From positions 20,554 to 58,283 of the forward strand of contig JAGWBE010000010.1 in NCBI GenBank assembly GCA_021296055.1: DNA of 37,730 nucleotides, read 5' to 3'. Shown here one piece after another: positions 29,956 to 37,313 of the stretch. Each line of letters starts with the position of its first letter. Position 1 is the first letter of the stretch. Source of the stretch: Dehalococcoidia bacterium (GTDB lineage Bacteria > Chloroflexota > Dehalococcoidia > Lucifugimonadales > Australimonadaceae). A program made the translations under genes and the position numbers. Under the pieces are notes generated by a model. It did not search any database. It saw nothing but the letters and a program-made list of their open reading frames with translations, and was not told where the DNA came from.

Positions 29956-30744
29956 ATGAAGGTCATCTTTCTGCAAGACGTGCCCGGCGCCGCCGACGCC
30001 GGCGAAGTGAAGGAAGTCAAGAACGGCTACGCGCGCAACTATCTGCTGCCCAAGGGCCTGGCCGCCCCTGCCACGCCCGACACTATGCAGCGCGTCAACG
30101 CCATCGAGAAGGTCGCGCAGGTAAAGCGCGTCAAGGAGTCGGGCGACTGGCGGACCGTCGCCGACGCCATCGAGGGGATGAACGTGGTCGTCGAGGCGCG
30201 CATCGGCCCCAACGGGCGTCTGTTCGGCTCCGTCACCGGCCGCCACGTCGCTCAGCGCCTCGCCGAGGCGGTGGGCCGCCCCATCGACCACCGCCAGGTG
30301 CTCCTAGGCGAGGCGATCCACGACCCCGGCGACCACCCCGTCACCCTGCGCCTCTACCGCGAGGTGCACGCCTCCGTAACTGTCCAGGTCGTCCCTGAGG
30401 GCTACCTGCAGGAGATGGCGCGCCGCGCCGAGGCCGAGCAGCCGGAGGACGGGGCCGAGGCCGAGCAGGCGGAGGAGAAGCAGCCGGAAGACGGCGAGGA
30501 GGAGGCTGCCCAGGAAGAGGAGACCGCACAGGAGGAGGAGGAGCCTGCCGACGCGCCATGTATCTGGAGCAGCTGCCGCCGCACGACACCGACGCTGAAG
30601 AGGCCGTCATCGGCTCGCTGCTCATCGACGGCGAGGCCATCGCAAGGGTCGCCACGCTCCTATCGCCCGCCGACTTCTACCACGAGCGCAACCGCTGGTG
30701 CTTCGAGGCGTGCCAAGCGCTCTATCAGCGTGGCGACGCCGTAA
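29956..30744 (+). CDS. rplI: 50S ribosomal protein L9 with acidic tail, frame open into dnaB
   Basis: L9 binds 23S rRNA near the L1 stalk. Residues 1-149 are an ordinary L9: MKVIFLQDVPGAADAGEVKE, VKNGYARNYLLPKGLA, a connecting helix and the C-terminal domain ending REVHASVTVQVVPEGY. Residues 158-200 form an acidic Glu/Ala/Gln tail. There is no stop codon before dnaB: the frame crosses the dnaB ATG (codon TGT at 30559, one base from TGA) and continues 62 residues as a Ser/Arg/Thr-rich sequence in the dnaB +1 frame. Most likely a stop was lost or misread at the dnaB start and functional L9 ends near residue 201; a real 187-nt overlap is the alternative. Confidence 0.9.
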   Translation: MKVIFLQDVPGAADAGEVKEVKNGYARNYLLPKGLAAPATPDTMQRVNAIEKVAQVKRVKESGDWRTVADAIEGMNVVVEARIGPNGRLFGSVTGRHVAQRLAEAVGRPIDHRQVLLGEAIHDPGDHPVTLRLYREVHASVTVQVVPEGYLQEMARRAEAEQPEDGAEAEQAEEKQPEDGEEEAAQEEETAQEEEEPADAPCIWSSCRRTTPTLKRPSSARCSSTARPSQGSPRSYRPPTSTTSATAGASRRAKRSISVATP

Positions 30745-31931
30745 ACCAACTGACGCTCTCCCACGAGTTGGCGCTGCGCGAGCGCCTCGAGAGCGCGGGC
30801 GGCGCCACCTACCTCAGCTACCTCGTCGCCACCGTCCCCACCTCAACGCACGTCGAGCACTACGCCCACATCGTCTACCGCACCGCAACGATGCGCCGCC
30901 TTATCGACGCGGCCAGGGCCATCGCCGACATCGGCTACGCCGACACCGCCGACGTGGAGCAGGCGCTCACCAGCGCCGAAGATGTTCTCTTCCGCGTGCG
31001 CGGCGGCTCCGCCGTCCGCGACTTCGTGACCATCCGCCAGGTGATGGACGAGTACCTGGAGGCCACGGCGGCCTTCGACAGGGGCATCGACCACGTCGCC
31101 CCGATCAACAGCGGCTTCACCGACCTCGACCGCGTGCTGGGCGGCCTCCAGCGCGGCGACCTGATCATCATTGCGGCGCGGCCCTCGCTGGGCAAGTCCA
31201 CGCTGGCGATGAACATCCTGCGCAACGCCGCCGGGCAGGGCGCCGTCTGCGCCGCCTTCAGCCTCGAGATGGGGCGCGAGCACCTGGCCCTGCGGCTGCT
31301 CTGCGCCGAAGCCGAGGTAGTCGGCCACCGCCTTCGCGTGGGCGTGCTCACCGACGCCGAGCAGTCGCGCGTCATGGAGTCCATCGGCGCGCTGTCTGAC
31401 CTGCCGGTCTACATCGACGACTCGGCGGTGCAGACCGTGCCGCAGATGCGCTCCAAGCTGCGCCGCCTGCACGTCGAGCGCGCCATCGACCTCATCGTCG
31501 TGGACTACCTCCAGCTCATCAGCGGCTCGAACGCACGCGGCGAGAACCGCGTTACGGAGCTAGGGCACATCACGCGCTCGCTCAAGGCCATCGCGCGCGA
31601 CCTGAACGTGCCGGTCATCGCCATCTCCCAGCTTAGCCGCGCCATCGAGCAGCGCCAAGACCACCATCCTATGCTCTCCGACCTGCGCGAATCGGGCAGC
31701 ATCGAGCAGGACGCCGACGTGGTCTCCTTCATTCACCGCGAAGACAGGTACGTAACCAGGGAGCAGTGGGAACAGCGCCAGACCAGCGAACCCTACCCCG
31801 AGAATCTCGTCCAGCTGGTCATCGCCAAGAACCGTCACGGCCAAACGCCCACCGTCGAGCTCTACTTCCGCGGCCAATTCTTCCGCTTCGAGAACCTCGC
31901 CACTGGCGCGCTCAGCCAAGCGGAGGCGTAG
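30558..31931 (+). CDS. dnaB: Replicative DNA helicase
   Basis: DnaB is the hexameric helicase that unwinds the replication fork. The 457-residue product has the N-terminal helical domain (QLPPHDTDAEEAVIGSLLID), a linker, and the RecA-like C-terminal domain with Walker A ARPSLGKSTLAMNIL (Lys near residue 213), FSLEMGREHLALRLLC, Walker B LIVVDYLQLISG, the AISQLSRAIEQRQDHHPMLS segment and SDLRESGSIEQDADVVSFIH. All are classical. It lies between rplI, a frequent neighbour, and a DnaD-type gene and a loader, forming a small replication-restart cluster. Confidence 0.97.
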   Translation: MYLEQLPPHDTDAEEAVIGSLLIDGEAIARVATLLSPADFYHERNRWCFEACQALYQRGDAVNQLTLSHELALRERLESAGGATYLSYLVATVPTSTHVEHYAHIVYRTATMRRLIDAARAIADIGYADTADVEQALTSAEDVLFRVRGGSAVRDFVTIRQVMDEYLEATAAFDRGIDHVAPINSGFTDLDRVLGGLQRGDLIIIAARPSLGKSTLAMNILRNAAGQGAVCAAFSLEMGREHLALRLLCAEAEVVGHRLRVGVLTDAEQSRVMESIGALSDLPVYIDDSAVQTVPQMRSKLRRLHVERAIDLIVVDYLQLISGSNARGENRVTELGHITRSLKAIARDLNVPVIAISQLSRAIEQRQDHHPMLSDLRESGSIEQDADVVSFIHREDRYVTREQWEQRQTSEPYPENLVQLVIAKNRHGQTPTVELYFRGQFFRFENLATGALSQAEA

Positions 31932-31933
31932 GC

Positions 31934-32590
31934 GTGCGCCCGTTCGACGGCCTGCCCTCCGGCGCGCGCTCCGTGCCCGTCCCCGCCCCGCTGCTCGGCG
32001 AGTTGCTGGAAGACATCGGCGACTTGGCGGAGCTGAAGTGCGAGCTGCGCTTCTTCTGGCTGCTGGCGGGCAAGCATGGCCCGCCCCGGTGCGTAGCCGC
32101 AGGCGAGTTGGAGGGCGACCCTGTGCTGCTCGGCGCGCTGGGCGGCGCGGACGCCATCCGCCGGGCGCTTGCGGCTAGCGTGGAGCGGGGCGTGCTGTTT
32201 GCGGCGGGGGACGCGGCCGACCGCGCCTACTTCCCCAACTCGCCCGAGGGGCGGCGCGCCGCCGAACGCTTCCTGCCCGCTCCGCCGGCCGCCGCGCCTT
32301 TACCCGGCGCGCCGCCCGCAGAGCACTCAGCCGTCTACCGCCTGTACGAAGAGAACATCGGCATGCTCACCGCGGGCGTCGCAGACATGCTCCGCGACGC
32401 CCAAGACCGCTACCCGGAAGAGTGGCTCCGCGACGCCATCGGCGTGGCAGTCAAGAGCAACGCGCGCTCGTGGCGCTACGTTGAGCGCGTGCTAGAACGT
32501 TGGGAGAGAGAGGGGCGAGACCCGGATGGAAAGCATCGGGGACATCCTCAGAAGGTTACAGCAGAAGAGTATCTCCGCCTCCGCGGCTGA
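31934..32590 (+). CDS. DnaD-domain primosomal protein
   Basis: DnaD-type proteins remodel DNA and help load the replicative helicase in Firmicutes. In this 218-residue product the C-terminal DnaD domain is clear: VYRLYEENIGMLTAGVADML and RYPEEWLRDAIGVAVKSNAR followed by SWRYVERVLERWEREG (about residues 135-194). The N-terminal part (about 13-110) looks like the winged-helix region of the family, with little sequence conservation. The GTG at 31934 has GGAGGCG in front of it. The 3' end overlaps the loader gene by 65 nt in another frame. I assign no gene symbol because DnaD and DnaB-type paralogues cannot be separated here. Confidence 0.88.
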   Translation: MRPFDGLPSGARSVPVPAPLLGELLEDIGDLAELKCELRFFWLLAGKHGPPRCVAAGELEGDPVLLGALGGADAIRRALAASVERGVLFAAGDAADRAYFPNSPEGRRAAERFLPAPPAAAPLPGAPPAEHSAVYRLYEENIGMLTAGVADMLRDAQDRYPEEWLRDAIGVAVKSNARSWRYVERVLERWEREGRDPDGKHRGHPQKVTAEEYLRLRG

Positions 32591-33929
32591 GATCGCCTGG
32601 CTGGAGCACGAAGAGGCGGAGCCGGCGCAGTCGGACTGCCTTATCTGCAGCGGGCGTGGCTGGCTGCGGCGCGACGTGTCGCTCAACGACCCCGGCTTCG
32701 GGCGCGCCGTCCCCTGCGCCTGCCAGGTGCGGCTGAGCGAGGAGCAGCGCCTCGCCCGCCTGCGCCGCCACAGCAACATGGGCGTGCTCGCCCGCGTCTC
32801 CTTCGAGACGACCGAGCCGAACGGCAGGTCGGCGGGCGCCGACGCGCGGGAGCGCTTCCGCGCAGCCCTCGGCGCCGCCCGCGCCTACGCCGAGGAGCCG
32901 GACGGCTGGCTCTTGCTCACCGGCGCCCACGGCGCGGGCAAGACTCACCTGGCCGCCGCCGTCGCCAACCGGCGCATGGAGCGCGGCGAACCCGTCTTCT
33001 TCGCCTTCGTCCCCGACCTGCTCGACCACTTCCGCGCCTCCTTCAACCCCGAACACGAGCTCTCCTACGACGACCTCTTCGAGCAGGTGAAGAACATCCC
33101 CCTCCTCGTGCTGGACGACCTGGGCGCCCAAAGCCCTACGCCCTGGGCGGACGAGAAGGTCTACCAGGTGCTCAACCACCGCTTTGCCGCCGCGCTGCCC
33201 ACCGTCGTCACCGCGGCCCTGCCCCTCGACCAGCTCGACCCGCGCCTCCAAAGCCGCCTGGCCGACGCGCGCCTTACCCGCTGCCTCGACCTCGGCGACG
33301 CCAAGACGACCTCCGGCATCGGCGGCGTCGAGCCCGCTATGGCCGCCGGCATGACCTTCAAGACCTTCACCCCCACTCCCTACGGCGCCCAAGACGACGC
33401 GCGCCACGCCTTGCAGGCCGCGCTTACCGCCGCCATGTCCTACGCCGACGCTCCGGACAAATGGCTCCTCCTGCTTGGCGATTCCGGCGTGGGCAAGACG
33501 CACCTGGCCGTCGCCGTCGCCAACCAGCGCCTGGCGCGCGGCGATCCCGTCTTCTTCGCCTTCGTCCCCGACCTGCTCGACCACCTGCGCTACACCTTCA
33601 GTCCCGACAGCCGCGTCACCTACGACCAACTCTTCGAAGAGGTGAAGCGCGCGCCGTTGCTCATCCTCGACGACCTGGGCGCCCAATCCTCCACGCCCTG
33701 GGCCAAGGAGAAGCTCTACCAGCTCATCGTCCACCGCCACAACGCAAGCCTGCCCACCATCGTCACCACCCGAGAATTGCCCGTCGAGGCGGGCGACCCC
33801 GTCGCCTCCCGGCTCAACGACCCTCGATTGGTCACCGTCGTGCCTATCGACGCGCCCGACTTCCGCCGCCCCGGCGTCGGCGCCGCCAGGGGCCGCGCTT
33901 CCCGCCAGGGCCAGCGGCGCGATGGATGA
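32526..33929 (+). CDS. Helicase-loader-like protein with two tandem AAA+ domains
   Basis: The protein resembles the DnaC/DnaI/IstB helicase loaders but carries two full ATPase modules in 467 residues. Residues 38-66 hold four cysteines (CLIC and CAC), like the N-terminal zinc segment of DnaI. Module 1 has Walker A GAHGAGKTHL (Lys139), Walker B LLVLDDLGAQ (Asp197-Asp198) and SRLADARL as arginine-finger region. Module 2 has GDSGVGKTHL (Lys324), LLILDDLGAQ (Asp382-Asp383) and SRLNDPRL. Matching positions are exactly 185 residues (555 nt) apart, and stretches such as PVFFAFVPDLLDH are identical. Both sites look intact, although the sensor-1 strand of module 1 (VVTAAL) differs from module 2 (IVTTRE). 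It follows dnaB and the DnaD gene, so loading of DnaB is the likely job. The ATG at 32526 lies inside the DnaD gene. Confidence 0.9.
   Translation: MESIGDILRRLQQKSISASAAEIAWLEHEEAEPAQSDCLICSGRGWLRRDVSLNDPGFGRAVPCACQVRLSEEQRLARLRRHSNMGVLARVSFETTEPNGRSAGADARERFRAALGAARAYAEEPDGWLLLTGAHGAGKTHLAAAVANRRMERGEPVFFAFVPDLLDHFRASFNPEHELSYDDLFEQVKNIPLLVLDDLGAQSPTPWADEKVYQVLNHRFAAALPTVVTAALPLDQLDPRLQSRLADARLTRCLDLGDAKTTSGIGGVEPAMAAGMTFKTFTPTPYGAQDDARHALQAALTAAMSYADAPDKWLLLLGDSGVGKTHLAVAVANQRLARGDPVFFAFVPDLLDHLRYTFSPDSRVTYDQLFEEVKRAPLLILDDLGAQSSTPWAKEKLYQLIVHRHNASLPTIVTTRELPVEAGDPVASRLNDPRLVTVVPIDAPDFRRPGVGAARGRASRQGQRRDG
32892..33866 (+). repeat. Internal 555-nt tandem duplication in the helicase-loader gene
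   Basis: The two AAA+ modules are encoded by a direct repeat with a 555-nt period: the segment starting GGCGAACCCGTCTTCTTCG at 32985 recurs as GGCGATCCCGTCTTCTTCG at 33540. Similarity is high at nucleotide level around the Walker A to Walker B part and falls at the ends. This suggests a duplication that is either fairly recent or kept similar by gene conversion. Boundaries are approximate. Confidence 0.85.
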
Positions 33930-34314
33930 GCCGTCCGCCGCGCCGCCGTGCGACTTCTGCGCCATCGCCGCCCATACCGCGCCCGCCGACATCCGCTACC
34001 AAGACGACGACCTGATCGTCTTTCGCAACCGCCTGCGCTGGGTTCCGCTGATGCTGCTGGTCGCGCCGTGCGCCCACCTCGATCAGGTCGAGTTCTGGCG
34101 CTCGCCGCTGTTCGCGCGCGCCGCGTCGTTGGCCGTCGAGATAGGAGAGACGCAGGCGCCGGGCGGCTACCGCATCGTGAGCAACTTCGGGGAGGACGCG
34201 CTTCAGACGCAGGAGCACGGCCACCTGCACGTCATCGGCGGCGCGAACCTGGGCCTCTACGTCGACTTCCCCGGCAAGGGCGGCTGGCAGGGCATGTACG
34301 AGCCGCCCCGATGA
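33922..34314 (+). CDS. HIT-family nucleotide-binding protein
   Basis: HIT proteins hydrolyse or transfer nucleotidyl groups from dinucleoside polyphosphates or AMP conjugates. The 130-residue product has the histidine triad EHGHLHVIGG (about residues 99-108, the H-x-H-x-H pattern with a preceding Gln-rich QTQ) and an N-terminal CDFC pair like the zinc-site start of many HIT proteins. The segment FGEDALQTQEHGHLHVIGG corresponds to the family's SN.G..A.Q...H.H.H. The ATG overlaps the loader gene by 8 nt, and the stop overlaps crcB (ATGA). The exact substrate cannot be told. Confidence 0.88.
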   Translation: MDEPSAAPPCDFCAIAAHTAPADIRYQDDDLIVFRNRLRWVPLMLLVAPCAHLDQVEFWRSPLFARAASLAVEIGETQAPGGYRIVSNFGEDALQTQEHGHLHVIGGANLGLYVDFPGKGGWQGMYEPPR

Positions 34315-34697
34315 GCGACCTGCTGCTCGTCGGCGCGGGCGGCTTCGCCGGCTCTGCTGCCCGCTACGCTCTCTCCTTATGGGTGACGAGCCGCTTCGTG
34401 GGCGACTCCGCCTTCCCGTGGGGAACGCTGTCCGTCAACGTGCTCGGCTCGCTCGTCATCGGCGTGGTCGTCGGCGCGGCGGCGGAGGCGGGAGGCTTGC
34501 GCGAGGGCGCGCGCCTCCTGCTGTTGACGGGCGTGCTGGGCGGTTTCACCACCTTCTCCGCCTTCACCAACGAGACGCTCACGCTCTTGCGCGGCGGCCA
34601 GGCCGGCCTTGCCGCCGCCTACGTCGCCGCGTCTCTGGCCGCCGGGCTGGCGGCGGTGTGCGTCGGCTACTTCGGCGCGAGGGCCGTCGCCGCCTAG
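34311..34697 (+). CDS. crcB: Fluoride ion exporter CrcB/Fluc
   Basis: CrcB is a small dimeric channel that lets fluoride leave the cell. The 128-residue product has four hydrophobic segments and the family words GAGGFAGSAARYALS, PWGTLSVNVLGSLVIGVVVG and GVLGGFTTFSAFTNET, in which the Phe and Thr-Phe-Ser residues line the pore. Only one crcB is present, so a homodimer is expected. No fluoride riboswitch is seen; the ATG overlaps the preceding HIT gene, so it is co-translated with it. Confidence 0.93.
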   Translation: MSDLLLVGAGGFAGSAARYALSLWVTSRFVGDSAFPWGTLSVNVLGSLVIGVVVGAAAEAGGLREGARLLLLTGVLGGFTTFSAFTNETLTLLRGGQAGLAAAYVAASLAAGLAAVCVGYFGARAVAA

Positions 34698-34728
34698 CGC
34701 GCCCGCCCCACCGTTCGCTACACTTAAC

Positions 34729-34754
34729 GGGCCGCGCCCGCCGCGACCACCACT
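34729..34754 (+). promoter_or_regulatory. Possible -10 box upstream of leuS
   Basis: TACACT (34729-34734) stands 20 nt before the leuS ATG in the 57-nt gap after crcB, giving a leader of about 14 nt. No -35 or clear ribosome binding site accompanies it. It is of the same TANNNT type as the boxes at pduO, hisH and ribH. Confidence 0.35.
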
Positions 34755-37218
34755 ATGGCAACCCTCCGCAAAGCTCCCCTCCCCTACGACCACCTCGCCG
34801 TCGAGCAAAAGTGGCAACATCGCTGGGAGGCGGACGGCCTTTACCGCACGCCCGACGACGACCCGCGCCCCAAGTGGTACGCGCTCACGATGTTCCCGTA
34901 TCCGTCGGGCGACCTGCACATCGGCCACTGGTTCATGTACTCGGCGCCGGACGCCTACGCGCGCTACATGCGGATGCGCGGCTACAACGTACTGTTCCCG
35001 ATGGGATTCGACTCCTTCGGCCTGCCGGCGGAGAACGCGGCTATCCGCAATCAGACGCCGCCGGGCGAGTGGACCTACGCCAACATCGAGCGGATGCGCC
35101 GTCAGTTCCGCTCGATGGGCACGGTGATCGACTGGGAGCGGGAGATCGTCACCTGCGACCCTTCCTACTACCGCTGGAACCAATGGCTCTTCCTCAAACT
35201 CTACGAGGCGGGCCTCGCCTACCGCGCCGAAGCGCCCGTCAACTGGTGCCCCGGCTGCCAGACCGTCCTCGCCAACGAGCAAGTGCTCAACGGCAAGTGC
35301 GAGCGCTCCGGCGACCCCGTCGAGCGCCGTGAGATGGAGCAGTGGTTCTTCAGGATCACCGCCTACGCCGACCAGCTGCTCGACTTCTCCGGTCTTATCG
35401 ACTGGCCGGAGCCCATCAAACTGATGCAGACCAACTGGATCGGGCGCAGCGAGGGCGTCGACGTCTCATTTGACATCTCCGAATACGGCCTCGACGTCAC
35501 CGAGATATCCACCTTCACCACGCGCATCGACACCGTCTTCGGCGTCACCTTCCTCGCCCTCGCGCCGGAGCACCCTCTGGTCAGCCGCCTCGCCACGCCG
35601 GAGCGCCGCGCCGACGTGGAGGGCTACGCCGACGCCTCACGCCGCCAAACGGAGATCGAGCGCCTGTCCACCGAGCGCGAGAAGACGGGCGTCTTCACCG
35701 GCGCTTACGCCGTCAACCGCCTCAACGGCGAGCGCGTGCCCATCCTCTCCGCCGACTACGTGCTGCTGTCCTACGGCTCCGGCGCCGTGATGGGCGTGCC
35801 CGCCCACGATGAGCGCGACTTCGAGTTCGCCGCCAAATATGGCCTCGACGTGCGCGTCGTCGTCGCGCCGCCGCAGTGGTCGCCGCGCGACGCCCTCGAC
35901 GCCGCCTACGTGGGCAGGGAGGGAACGCAGGTCAACTCCGGCGAGTTCGACGGCCTGCCCGCCCGCGAGGGCTACGAGGCGATCGCCGACAAGATCGAGC
36001 GCGAAGGCTGGGGCAGGCGCACGGTGTCCTACCGCATGCGCGACTGGCTCATCTCGCGCCAGCGCTACTGGGGCGCGCCCATCCCCATCCTGTATTGCGA
36101 CGGCTGCGGCGCCGTCCCCGTTCCGGAGGAAGAGCTGCCCGTGCTGCTGCCGGAGGGAGTCCACTTCCTTCCCACGGGCGAATCGCCCCTCAAGCGCCAC
36201 GACGCGTTCGTGAACGCGCCCTGCCCCGCGTGCGGCGGTGCCGCGCGGCGCGAGACGGACACGATGGACACCTTCGTCGATTCGTCGTGGTACTTCCTGC
36301 GCTACCTCAGCCCGGACTACGACGACGCGCCCGTCCGCGACGACCACGCGCGCAAGTGGCTCCCCGTAGACCAGTACATGGGCGGCGCCGAGCACGCCGT
36401 CATGCACCTGCTCTACTCGCGATTCTTCACCAAGGCGCTGCGCGACGTCGGCGTCGTGGAGCTGGACGAGCCGTTCTCGCGCCTCTTCAACCAGGGCATG
36501 ATTCTCTCCGGCCACGCCAAGATGTCCAAGAGCCGTGGCAACGTCATCGCCCCCGACGACTACGTGCGCCGCTTCAGCGCCGACGTGGTGCGCCTCTACC
36601 TGATGTTCATCGGCCCGTGGGAGCAGGGCGGCGACTGGAGCGACAGCGGCATCAACGGCGTCGCCCGCTGGGTCTCCCGCCTGTGGGAACTCTGCCAGCG
36701 CGACCCCGCCTCGCTGCCCGCGCAGGGCGCCGCCGACGGCGCCCTCATGCGCAAGACGCACCAGACCATCCGCCGCGTCCTCGCCGACATCGAGCGGTTC
36801 AAGATGAACACCGCCATCTCCGCGCTGATGGAGCTGTCCAACGAACTCGCGCGCGCCTACGACGACGGCGCCGCGTCGCAAGCCGCATGGCGCGACGCGG
36901 TCGAGAAGTTGCTGCTGCTGCTCGCGCCCCTCGCGCCCCACCTCGCCGAGGAGCTGTGGGAGCGCACGGGCCGCCCCTACAGCGTCCACCAGCAGCCCCT
37001 CCCCGAGTGGGACGCCGCCCTCGCCGCCGAGGAGGAGGCGACGCTGGTCGTCCAGGTCAACGGCAGACCGCATCAGCGTCCCCGCCGGCATCAGTGACGC
37101 CGACGCCAAGCAGGCCGCCCTCAACTCCGAGCGCCTGCGTCCGCACCTCGAAGGCCGCGAAGTAGCCCGCGTCCTCTACGTCCCCGCCCGCCACCTCATC
37201 AACATCGTGCTGCGCTAG
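34755..37218 (+). pseudogene. leuS: Leucyl-tRNA synthetase, frameshifted near the 3' end
   Basis: LeuRS charges tRNA-Leu with leucine. The main frame (34755-37097, 780 codons) has the HIGH motif in YPSGDLHIGHW (residues 55-58), FPMGFDSFGLPAENAAIRNQ, an editing domain with STFTTRIDTVFGVTFLALAP, and KMSKS (residues 589-593, AKMSKSRGN). After VVQVNGR it changes to unrelated PHQRPRRHQ and stops. The following bases in the third frame (37069-37218) read RISVPAGISDADAKQAALNS through VLYVPARHLINIVLR, the normal C-terminal tRNA-binding domain. About 8 nt are missing at 37065-37068 compared with the expected NGRLRDRI. Restored length would be about 823 residues, normal for the family. Either a sequencing or assembly error or a real lesion; the gene is usually essential, so error is more likely. 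Confidence 0.9.
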
Positions 37219-37240
37219 GGAAGACGGCAACCGCCCCAAC

Positions 37241-37290
37241 AAAGGGGGCGTGGGGGCGCGCCCCCACAAACTCTTCATCTTCTCTTCTGC
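37241..37290. terminator. Bidirectional terminator between leuS and holB-like gene
   Basis: A perfect 18-base palindrome, GTGGGGGCGCGCCCCCAC (37250-37267), lies between the convergent leuS and holB-like genes. It can form a 7-bp stem with a CGCG loop on either strand. On the plus strand it is followed by a pyrimidine-rich, moderately T-rich stretch (CTCTTCATCTTCTCTTC); on the minus strand by a short TTTGTT. A two-way terminator is the simplest reading. Confidence 0.6.
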
Positions 37291-37313
37291 CCTGTCCGGA
37301 AGACGCCCCCCCC

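Noticed and set aside
32556..33992. Long minus-strand open frame (478 codons) opposite the helicase-loader gene
   Set aside because: Antisense shadow of a gene with clear AAA+ motifs; Gly/Val/Glu-rich composition and no recognisable domain.
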